Shown here one piece after another: positions 55,203 to 64,000 of a stretch of 64,000 nt of DNA. Below the pieces are notes generated by a model. The model was not told the DNA's origin and searched no databases. It was given only the letters and a program-made list of their open reading frames with translations. The position numbers were made by a program, and so were the translations under genes. Source of the DNA: Ziziphus jujuba (taxonomy: Eukaryota > Streptophyta > Magnoliopsida > Rosales > Rhamnaceae). The stretch covers positions 4,673,501 through 4,737,500 of the forward strand of contig NC_083384.1 in the NCBI RefSeq assembly GCF_031755915.1, read 5' to 3'. Positions within the stretch are counted from its first letter, which is position 1; each line of letters begins with the position of its first letter.

Positions 55203-55689
55203 CAACCACATGTACCACCATGTCCGTCAGAGGTGAAGAAGCTAAGACTCCATGAATCCATTGTCATTATTTAAGGCATAGCTACCAAATTTATCAACAG
55301 TCTTTTAGAGATATTCGATCTAAATTTTGAAAAAGTCTATACAAGTTCAATAATATTCAATTCATATTTTAATAAATTTTATAAAAATCTATTAAAATTT
55401 AGGTGTATTCAATTTAAAACTTTGTAGAATTTTTTAAAAATTTAGAAATATTTAAAAAGTTATTAATTTTAAAATTTTTTAAAAAATAATAGATTTTAAT
55501 AGACTTAAAAGGATTTTAAAAGTAAAATAGTGAAGAAAATTATTAATATAAAATTCAGTTTTAGTCACAAAGATTTCGTTATATTCTTATAAATTTTATG
55601 AAATTCCATAATAATTTATTAAATTCTTTAAAATTTAAAATTTATTTTTAAATCTATAAAACACTAAATGAATACACCTCCCTCTCTAG
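54251..55689. other. Phosphoglycerate mutase 3' flank and intergenic DNA
   Basis: The 3' untranslated region presumably occupies the first few hundred bases. A diverged 123-bp direct duplication lies at 54715-54930. From about 55300 to 55680 the sequence is AT-rich with no gene. Confidence 0.6.
54715..54930. repeat. Diverged ~123-bp direct duplication
   Basis: AATATGCATGTACAAAATTT occurs at 54715 and 54838; both copies continue with GT-ATAAAAT or GTAAAAT, CATG and then ACTATGGA/ACCATGGA plus GAGGACAGTTGT or GGAGACGGTTGT with TTTTAT. Confidence 0.8.
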
Positions 55690-55703
55690 TGACATCCAAC
55701 TTA

Positions 55704-55829
55704 CCGGGGGCAATCACCGTATTAATGTGATTAATACAGTGAACTTGCCGGAAGTAGAAAGCATGCCGGGGGCAATCACCGTATTGATGTGATTAATACA
55801 GTGAACTTGCCGGAAGTAGAAAGCATGTC
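55704..55829. repeat. 62-bp tandem duplication at the neprosin pseudogene 3' end
   Basis: CCGGGGGCAATCACCGTATT occurs at 55704 and 55766, each followed by ATGTGATTAATACAGTGAAC and CTTGCCGGAAGTAGAAAGCATG, with one substitution. On the minus strand it duplicates the HAFYFRQV codons; 62 is not a multiple of three, so the copy is out of frame. Confidence 0.9.
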
Positions 55830-56010
55830 TGTAATTACCATCTGGAACATGTCCATTTCCCATGGGAGGACTTAAACCATTTTGATCTGCATTCCAAGCC
55901 ATGTCTCCCTGTGCCGCTTCTTCTGCTCCGTTCCCCATTTCGCAGAATAACTTATTTGGCCAGTATCCCACGAGTATTCATTGGTCTGAAACCGATAGCC
56001 ACCAATTTCC

Positions 56011-56065
56011 TGTTGGGGGAGAAAATAATAACTTATACCATATGAAATGACTTCTACAAGACTTT

Positions 56066-56126
<61 letters not shown>

Positions 56127-57805
56127 TTATAAAACATTCATACATTCAATGGGATCCACATATATAATAACCTATAAAACACTTTAACACCTACACACCT
56201 GACACTACTAACTTGGGCAAGATAGCTCTTTCTCTAGGAGCCTACTCTACTCACTTTAATACGTACACCACTTACACAGACATACATTAGACTCTACCAC
56301 AACTTTGCTCACAGTCACACTAACCGAGAGCCTTCTTGGAGCTCCCTTGCTAGCTCACCAAGCAGGGAAGCCAAAGCTTCCTTTTATACTTGACAAAGTC
56401 GGTTGCTTTGGCCTACTCAAAGCTTCTAGACTTCTCTACTGTGTCCTTGCTCTCATCCTCAATTTTAGATATTTTTTTTCACAAATTCCAATGCTCGACT
56501 TCCAACCAAGTATATCAAATATACTAGTTAATTCTAGAATCTTCTAGGTCAATATTGACCCTTCAATTCTCCCCCTCAATATTGACTTCCCATTCTTTCT
56601 TTTCTTCTTGAGTGCTGAAAAATTATCCCATTCTTCCTTTGGTGTCTTGGCATCTCCAGTAGGCTTTGATATTATCTCCTCGGTGGTAGTCTTAATTACC
56701 AACATGCCTTACCAGCTTTGATCTTTTCACTTCATCAAAACAGCAATATTTACTGGCGACATAATCGCCTCCAAGGATCTCCCAGAGATCCTATCCTTGC
56801 AAATAAAACTCCATATGCAACGACCACATATATTGTAATTTATACCATTGAGCTTCCACATACCTTCTATCTTTTGAAGGTTACCTATCGTGGTTTGATG
56901 GTCCGCTCACACACCAAACAAGCTTGGTTCCAAACAACAAGCTCCACAATCCCAGATTGTGCACGATCATAGAAGCTCCTCCAACAATGGTTTTTAACCA
57001 CCTTTTGCCATCGCAGTCCCAGACTACCTCCATGTGTCACCGCGATCCTTGATCGCCTCGCAACTTTCATGGTCCTTGACCATCCTTTCTGGCACTCGTG
57101 GTCTTCAACCATCCACCACACGATTCTTGATCGTCTTCTTCAATATTGTGGTCACCAACGCTTATGCTTTGGTCCCTAACAAACTCTTACATACCAATCT
57201 TTTATACCAACCAAGACAACAAAACTAAATTACAAGACCCACTAAACTACCATTCCATTGGATCTAACGCCGCTCTGATACCAAATTGTTGGGGGAGAAA
57301 ATAATAACTTATACCATATGAAATGACTTCTACAAGACTTTTACATATATATATATATATATATATTTATAAAACATTCATACATTCAATGGGATCCACA
57401 TATATAATAACCTATAAAACACTTTAACACCTACACACCTGACACTACTAACTTGGACAAGATAGCTCTTTCTCTAGGAGCCTACTCTACTCACTTTAAT
57501 ACGTACACCACTTACACAGACATACATTAGACTCTACCACAACTTTGCTCACAGTCACACTAACCGAGAGCCTTCTTGGAGCTCCCTTGCTAGCTCACCA
57601 AGCAGGGAAGCCAAAGCTTCCTTTTATACTTGACAAAGTCGGTTGCTTTGGCCTACTCAAAGCTTCTAGACTTCTCTACTGTGTCCTTGCTCTCATCCTC
57701 AATTTTAGATATTTTTTTTCACAAATTCCAATGCTCGACTTCCAACCAAGTATATCAAATATACTAGTTAATTCTAGAATCTTCTAGGTCAATATTGACC
57801 CTTCA
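56011..57805 (-). mobile_element. TRIM-type LTR retrotransposon, 1.8 kb, young
   Basis: Two direct repeats, 56011-56565 and 57287-57805, start TGTTGGGGGAGAAAATAATA and end ATTGACCCTTCA on the plus strand. They differ mainly in the length of an AT microsatellite and one substitution seen (TTGGGCAAG against TTGGACAAG). The 721-bp interior codes for nothing recognisable. Next to the right repeat, minus strand, is TGGTATCAGAGC, the initiator-methionine tRNA primer-binding site. Next to the left repeat is the polypurine tract TTGAGGGGGAGAAT, so the element runs on the minus strand. Perfect 5-bp target duplications TTTCC are at 56006-56010 and 57806-57810. The small size and lack of gag-pol fit a TRIM. 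It interrupts an exon of the neprosin pseudogene. Confidence 0.93.
57272..57283 (-). other. Retrotransposon primer-binding site
   Basis: TGGTATCAGAGC on the minus strand, three bases inside the element's 5' LTR, complementary to the 3' end of plant initiator tRNA-Met. Confidence 0.88.
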
Positions 57806-58080
57806 TTTCCACTTGCACGAACCTATCATCGCATCCAAAACCAAAAGCCGCCTTCAAATATACAATGTAACATGATGATGATCAACGGCAAAAGAAAACT
57901 ACGTTGTTTTCTCTTTTCTGTTTGTGCCTAAAAAATTTGGATTTCAACATCTTACTGATTTCCATCGTATGTAGAAGTTGGCTTTAAGGGAAAGCTGGGG
58001 GTGACCATCCCATCTACTTGAACAAAACCTGGGCAAAATGTATTATAACATCATGTTTTCAGGAATCCATCTGCCAGTTT

Positions 58081-58114
<34 letters not shown>

Positions 58115-59431
58115 AATTAAAGAGTGGTCAACCAACAGAAGAAGCATTTGATGGTACAACTTACTGTCCAATATGTGAAGAGCCTGTGTCTGATCGTCAC
58201 AAATAAAAGGCAGTGGCAGAGTCCTCTAAATGTTAAAATTTGACTTGTAGATAAAGCTACTGAATGTTTTCACGTTTCAGAATGGAGAATAGCTAAACAA
58301 CTTCAAAAAGCAGCTTAGAATACAATCTGATATTGTGACATTTTTTGGATCTGGTGAGCCATTTTGTATTCATAAATTTGAAGAGCTGAACTTTCTACAC
58401 CGTGTTAAGTTGGATATGGAGATATGTGCTCCAGCTCCAAATGTTTTAAATTTTTTCTCCATATATAAGTTAACAAATTGGATCATATTCCACAACCACA
58501 TTTATATACAAGTTATAACATCAATAATATTTACAGTGATTTCATATCATTATATGTACGTGTGTAACAAGAAGGACAATTAACATACTGAAACCTTACT
58601 TTTGGAGTACGAGATTTTGTATCCTGCTGCTTGATGATCGTATTCATATTAAATGGTTTACTATTATATAAGAGGGAATTAGTAAGGTCTTTGTTTTGAA
58701 TCCGCTGGATAGGAACTGTTCCAATAGGGCATGCTTCTCTCCCAGATCGCAGTTGCAGAGTTTCAGAACCTGTATTAGATAAGCTATGAGGGACAGAATC
58801 AGGTCTTTACCTTAAAAAAAAAAAGCTACTTAATTATTAATAGCAAATTAATTTTTTATACCACTATATATATGTGTCTGTCTATTATGAAATTTAAAGA
58901 AAGGTGTTTGACCGGATAGGGAAATTTTAATCAATAATTATTGGTAATTAATTACCTGTACTTTATGATGTACAAGGAATGCATGGCCATCCGCTGGTTG
59001 CTTGTTCATGTCAAAATAGTCAATTATAATGTTTTCCTCTGTCCAAAACGCAAATTAATTTTGTTATAAGAATAATTTTGATCAGTTGATATCAATTAGC
59101 TAGATTCATCATACAATTAATCTCAATTAGTAATGAATCTTCTACTTTCTGTTTCCTATCTTATTAACAAACACAATTAGTAATTAATTTCCATTGGAAA
59201 ATGACCATATACAATTAATCTCCAACTAGTAACAAGAGTCTAGAGCAGATGATCATTAAAATAAATTTGTCACACACAAAAATGGAACTGAATTGTCTTA
59301 AAGGAAGGCTTCTTGTTGAGAATTTTGAGTTGTCTTTTTAAATTGATGCCTTCTTCTTCCTCTTTTGATATATCCATCCGGCCCATCGGACAGAAACTCA
59401 AACATCTCCGAAGCAGGAAGAGCAGTATCAT

Positions 59432-59497
59432 ATTTTTCAAATCCTTGGCCTTATTTTCTGACTCACTTTCAAGTTCCTCACTACCTTTTAGAGTAAT

Positions 59498-59529
<32 letters not shown>

Positions 59530-60264
59530 GCATATACATGTATTTAGAGCATGCAGTATAATAAATTTAAAATTTCCTATTCTTGGCCATAAACAAAATT
59601 GAAAGATGATCTTTGTCCTTCTATAGATTCGAATCTAATATAAAAAATATAGATGGTGATGCTTGTATCAACTGAGCTACCACATTTATCTTTTAATTTA
59701 GAAATGTTGTGTTTATTAATTCACATCCTCATTTAAGCATTAGGGTGTATATTTGATTGATAGTGATTTCTAAAGCTTTAAAAAAAAAATATATATGCAA
59801 AAGGGTTAAAAATGCTTCCCGACAAAAAATTAAAAAATTAAAAGTAATTTTGTTTTAAAAATTAGCATATTTAGTGACTGGAATATTTTTAATTTTGCTT
59901 TTTTTTTTTTTTTTGTATCCACGTGTAGTAATATTAAGAAGTTAGGTATATTGCCTAATTTTTTATTTTTTATTTTTAGTTTGTTATTATTTATTTTTAT
60001 GTAGGAGTAAATGGACAAAGGTGGAACATAGTCGGTGATTATCACCGTATGAGTCCATAAAACGCACGGTTTTGGGATTTTGTCCGCCGTCGCATCTCCC
60101 GGACATATAGACATGTTTGCCATGACCAGTGCTGCTGCTTCTTCATCTTGTACGAGACAATGTGTGTGTGTGTGAGTATGATCTCCGACGTTGTCTCAGT
60201 CTTTTAAAAGGATGATGAAACTAATAAGCGCGTGCGATTGAATTGAATGTTAGTCCAAGACATC
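59432..60264. other. Intergenic DNA and promoter of the BTB gene
   Basis: Apart from the tRNA-like repeat there is no gene. From about 60010 to 60264 base composition rises in GC, with a (GT)n run near 60160, as expected of the promoter and leader of the BTB/POZ gene. Confidence 0.55.
59600..59684 (-). mobile_element. tRNA-like SINE head
   Basis: On the minus strand TGTGGTAGCTCAGTTGATAC resembles a tRNA 5' part with A box, and AGATTCGAATCT (59625-59636) a B box, at roughly tRNA spacing. The acceptor and anticodon stems do not form, so it is a tRNA-derived repeat, not a tRNA gene. Target duplications were not identified. Confidence 0.5.
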
Positions 60265-63200
60265 ATGGAAGCGCAGTATCAGAAACCAAGCCGTTCCTTT
60301 GGACCCCACATGAAAATAACGATTCAGCCGTCCCAGCACTCCGACAACGACCGGAGCAGCGGCGAGCTTCGCGCACTGGATTGCAACCTCACCTCTCTCT
60401 GCGATCATATCCAAATCGAAGGCTTCAACTCAGGTGCTTTTTCCGATATTGTGGTCCACGCCATGGGCTCCACCTACCATCTCCACCGCCTCATCCTCTC
60501 GCGGAGCCCTTACTTCAGGTCTTCTTCTCTATCTTCATTTTCAAAATTACCCAACTTTTCTCCTAAAATTGTCATCTTTGTGCCCCTTCTTATTGTAATT
60601 GAGCCATTTTTGTACGCGGCTTTTGGTAACGATTTAGAATTGATGATAATTCCTTGGCATTTTTTTTTTTTTTTAAAACAATTCACTCTATTTGAAAATT
60701 GGTGTGTTTTTTTGCGTGTGTTGTGTGTTGATTTTTCATCATCCTTTTATGTTATTATAATTCATCCGTTGATGGAAATTGCACCATTCATTTGCCGTGA
60801 TTATGTCAAATCTAAAGGATGGTAGTAAAATCTTTCCTTTTATGGGGTTAAGGGGTTTAACAGCTACTCATTAAAGCATATTAAGCTCCCGCAGTGGAAA
60901 GATTACCGGTTTGGTTAAATTTCCTGTCAGAAATACTTAGCAAACAACCAACCCTTTTCACTTTTCAGCATGAGCAATGACGGTTTTTATGCATGGCAAT
61001 AGCATAGGTATTTGGATATACCTAATTATTTGTTGGTTAGGTGCTAACATGTCTCCATGATGCAACTTCATGCGTTGCCGTGTAATTTGCCTGGCAGGAA
61101 CATGCTTCATGGCCCTTGGAAAGAAGCCAATGCGCCCGTCTTGACCTTGCATGTGGACGATAAGAATGTTAATGGAGAGGCAATTGCAATGGCTTTGGCA
61201 TATCTATATGGACACCACCCTAAGCTTAATGACAACAATGCATTTCGTGTTCTGGCTGCTGCTTCTTTTCTTGACCTTCAGGTCAATATTCTCTTATTGA
61301 GTATGGGTCAGATGCTGGCCAATTTCCATTCTTGTGTGCATTTCTTTACATCTTATTATCCTTCCATGCAGGATTTATGTGCCATATGCACAGACTTCAT
61401 TATATCAGAGTTGTGGACTTCCAACTTCTTAGCTTATCAGGTTTGAAATGCTTGAGCTGCCTCTTTGTACTAGGTCTACATGCTAACCAATTTTCTTAAT
61501 TGTTGAGACTTGAGAGGATCTGTCCGTTTTTCAGGTGTTTGCCGAGAGCCAAGATTATGGCTTACATGGAGAACGTGTGAGAAATGCTTGCTGGGGCTAC
61601 CTTTGTCAAAGTGGTGCCATGGAGTTGAAAGAGGTAAGATAGGGAGCTGTTGGAATATCCTTGTTACTTGCGGATTTGGGTAGTTAAGCACACTGTTTTT
61701 TGACTGTTTCATTTCATATGGAATGTGGAATGATAATATGTGCTAATGTTCGATAAAAGGATGGAGCTGGGGAGCCAAGGAAGCATATTGTCTGTATAAT
61801 TTATAAACTGCTAAAATTGAATCTCCCATTCTTTTAGGATTTATTGTTTAATAATTAAATTTTTTTAATATCACTTTTACAAGTTTGAAATGTTTATCAG
61901 GTTTTTGGTTCAATTTTCATTCATACTTATTATCTGTGTTTTATAATTTATCTGCCATGTATAGGTGCTTCCTAAACTTTCCTCTCAAACATTGCATGCA
62001 TTGCTGACATCTGATGAACTCTGGGTCCCCGGTGAAGAGAAAAGGTAAAGGGTGTTATCAGCCTCCTATTTAGTTTTGTTCTGCATTTCTTGAATTGTAA
62101 TGAAGAGGGATAAAACCATTTTTCCTTTTTTATCTACAGGTTTGAACTGGCATTGTACACATTCCTTGCAAAAGGTGCTCTATGCAAACAAGAACAGTCA
62201 GAGCAAGGAAGTACCAGTTCGGAGGCAGGAATGGATTCTCATTCTGATTCTTTGAGTGCAAAGGGAAAAAATTTGATTGGTAGCTTCATTGAAAAGAGGT
62301 TGGAAACTGAATTAGGACACCTAACGTTAAAAGATGATTCGGAGGGCCATAATACTGCTCGTAATCTTCTTGTCGAGCTTACAGATTGTGTGGTTGACTT
62401 CCAAAGAGGGGTTTCCAATTCCAAAAAACAGGTGCAACAAGGTGCATATCCTCAGTCAAAGTTGGAGGCTGGATACCCCCCATGCAATATAGGAGGGTCT
62501 TCGTCACTGACTAATTCGTTTTCTGGTACAGATGCAACACGAACTTCATGCCCTTATGCCGAAATGCCAATCAGTGTTGGTGGAAGTGGATTAGGAGCCA
62601 ATGATATGGCTCAGGAAGGGCCATCTGATGAAGGATCTTGCTACCATTTGAATAACCACAGTTGGCTTTCCAGAGATGACCACTTGGAGAATTGTTCTGC
62701 AATGAACTCTTCTAGTAATGAACTACTTTCAAATGATTGGGGTAGATGTGGCATGCCTCCTATTTCATGGGGTGGCAGGGTTGTAGGTAGAAGGCAGCTT
62801 AAAGGCCAGGCTAAGGGGAACCCTGGGGTTCGTGGGGAGGATTATGATGCATTTGTTAATATATTTGAAGCAGGTTCGCTTTTATATTGCAACATGTCTT
62901 TTGAGGCACTTTTAAATGCGAGAAAGCAGCTCGAGGAATTGGGATTCCCATGCAAAGCTGTAAATGATGGCCTTTGGTTGCAGGTTTGTTCCTGTAAACT
63001 GTTTCCTTTTGAATTTTGTATGTATTCTGCTATAAAAAGGAATATACTTTTGAAAATGAGAATGGAAATGAGTAGCACCCCTGCTTTTTTAAACTGTTTA
63101 ACATGCATGAAACCAATGAGGCATCCCCAAGATTTGTGAGTCAAATTTTGATAGCTACCTGTTCCAATTGTCTTTAGCGAATCTATGTGATCTCTAGCAG

Positions 63201-64000
63201 TAAACTGGTTGGAGATTCTTTGCAGACTATACTGCATTTAGATTAATTGGTTGAGTCTCTCCTATAAATCTTTGTTGGTTGTTGGACCTAGCATAGTGGC
63301 CACAGATGCACTCTAAACGATACATGTCCACTGCTAGAATTTTGGAATTGTCTTCATATCATTACGCATTATTAGCTTGTTGCAAATGGTCTCTGCTTGC
63401 CTTCCATGAGATATTTTTATATGTTAATTTAATTTTTCTACGGCTACTGTGTAGATGCTTTTAAGCCAGAGGGTGCAAGAAATTGGTGCTGATACATGCA
63501 AAAGTTGCTGTTTGATGAGTATGGCATGTGTCTGCAGACAACCATTTGGATTCACGCATGGAGTTGCTACCAGTGGATATTATATGCAAGAGCATGATCA
63601 GAATAATTCTCCCAGCAACATGGGAAATGTATATGTTGCAGAATCTGCTCCAGGTGATGGTAATGGCCTCTTCAGGCCTGTACGAGTGCACATTAGGGGC
63701 CCCATTGATGGGCTTGCAGGTATTGGACGTGGAAGTACATTTGTTCCAGCAGCCGCTTGGCCTCCAACACGCTTTGTCTTTTCTCGTGTGCCCTTTGGTA
63801 TGGGTAACAGAAACTGTCAGCAGTCTCCAGCTAATGATGATTCAGAGGCTAGAGCTGACCACAATGGAGACCTGTCTGGAGATGGGTTGACAGCTCTGGT
63901 TGGGCTAAGCCAAGGAGGGGGGAGTAATTCAGCTAATATTAATGGAGAGCAAACAGTGAGAGGGTATGAGATGGATCTACAAAACAGAATTTCTGGAACT
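60265..64000 (+). CDS. BTB/POZ domain protein, 3' end outside window
   Basis: Seven exons visible: 60265-60518, 61098-61281, 61372-61440, 61535-61633, 61965-62044, 62140-62983 and 63455 to the edge, all in phase, giving 692 aa so far. The ATG at 60265 has a better context (A at -3, G at +4) than the in-frame ATG at 60247. The BTB fold starts at FSDIVVHAMGSTYHLHRLIL and continues SRSPYFRNMLHGPWKEA, LTLHVDDKNVNGEA and FRVLAAASFLDLQDL. A BACK-like helical region follows (ERVRNACWGYLCQSGAMELK). Then comes a long Ser/Asn/Gly-rich linker with no clear domain, and a Cys-containing segment CKSCCLMSMACVCRQPFG. BTB proteins commonly act as substrate adaptors of CUL3 ubiquitin ligases; whether this one does is inference. 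I recognise it as a conserved plant BTB family but cannot give a symbol. No lesions. Confidence 0.9.

Larger units (their letters stand above)
55690..59431 (-). pseudogene. Neprosin-family (DUF239) pseudogene split by a TRIM retrotransposon
   Basis: On the minus strand, pieces follow neprosin proteins in order. KRQLKILNKKPSFKTIQ lies near 59300-59345. IIIDYFDMNKQPADGHAFLV is at 59038-58956 and CPIGTVPIQRIQNKDL near 58720. After a one-base shift, RLFTYWT lies near 58170. ADGFLKT-stop-CYNTFC and FVQVDGMVTPSFPLKPTSTY lie near 58070-57965. GNWWLSVSDQ-stop-ILVGYWP then NKLFCEMGN lie from 56008 downward, and MGNGHVPDGNYRHAFYFRQV near 55800. Neprosins are secreted plant prolyl endopeptidases. Several stops, a frameshift, a retrotransposon inside an exon and a 62-bp duplication of the 3' end show it is dead. 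Exon borders are approximate. Confidence 0.85.

Noticed and set aside
56305..57787. Two identical 80-codon frames
   Set aside because: Both lie in the LTRs of the TRIM; duplicated because the LTRs are, not because of a gene pair.
59640..59684. tRNA gene
   Set aside because: A/B-box-like motifs only; no acceptor stem or anticodon loop, so treated as a SINE-like repeat.

Overview
The window is nuclear DNA from a flowering plant, most likely a eudicot. Genes are split by many short GT-AG introns, non-coding DNA is AT-rich and crowded with AT, CT and GT microsatellites and T-tracts, and the recognisable proteins are plant families: PECT1, LURP-one-related, PBL8-type receptor-like cytoplasmic kinase, plant cofactor-independent phosphoglycerate mutase, neprosin and CC-NB-LRR. 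I cannot name the species.

Layout. 50-5094 (+) is the 3' part of an ethanolamine-phosphate cytidylyltransferase gene (eight exons). 7233-8220 (-) is a two-exon LURP-one-related gene. 14845-15298 (-) encodes a small secreted cysteine-rich protein, followed by a decayed CC-NB-LRR relic (15896-16720, +). 21484-25372 (-) is a complete six-exon PBL8-like kinase with a tRNA-derived SINE inserted upstream. 27397-35610 is an 8.2 kb Mutator-like element. 36949-37741 (-) is a second LURP-one-related gene. 42394-44657 holds two hAT-like elements inserted at one octamer. 49811-54250 (+) is a complete nine-exon phosphoglycerate mutase. 55690-59431 (-) is a neprosin-family pseudogene split by a young miniature LTR retrotransposon (TRIM). 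60265 to the window end (+) is a BTB/POZ gene, 3' incomplete. The intact genes are unrelated housekeeping or signalling genes, not an operon-like cluster. The two LURP-one-related genes are on the same strand and are the only related pair.

The most interesting object is the 27397-35610 element. It has an 18-bp inverted terminal pair beginning GGGG and a perfect 9-bp target duplication (TTTATTTTA). Inside are fragments of at least five host genes: ribosomal protein eL6, a C2-domain protein, an FRS11-like FAR1 family protein, ESCRT-I VPS37 and an unrecognised membrane protein. Introns are retained in the eL6 and VPS37 pieces. It also holds a Mutator transposase relic and a ~255-bp tandem array that ends in an inverted copy and is built round the palindrome CGGTAATTACCG. 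This is a large Pack-MULE-like gene-capturing transposon. The known class is established; this chimera and its palindromic array are what deserve a closer look.

Exon limits were set by hand from GT-AG sites, reading phase and remembered family sequences. No alignment was run.
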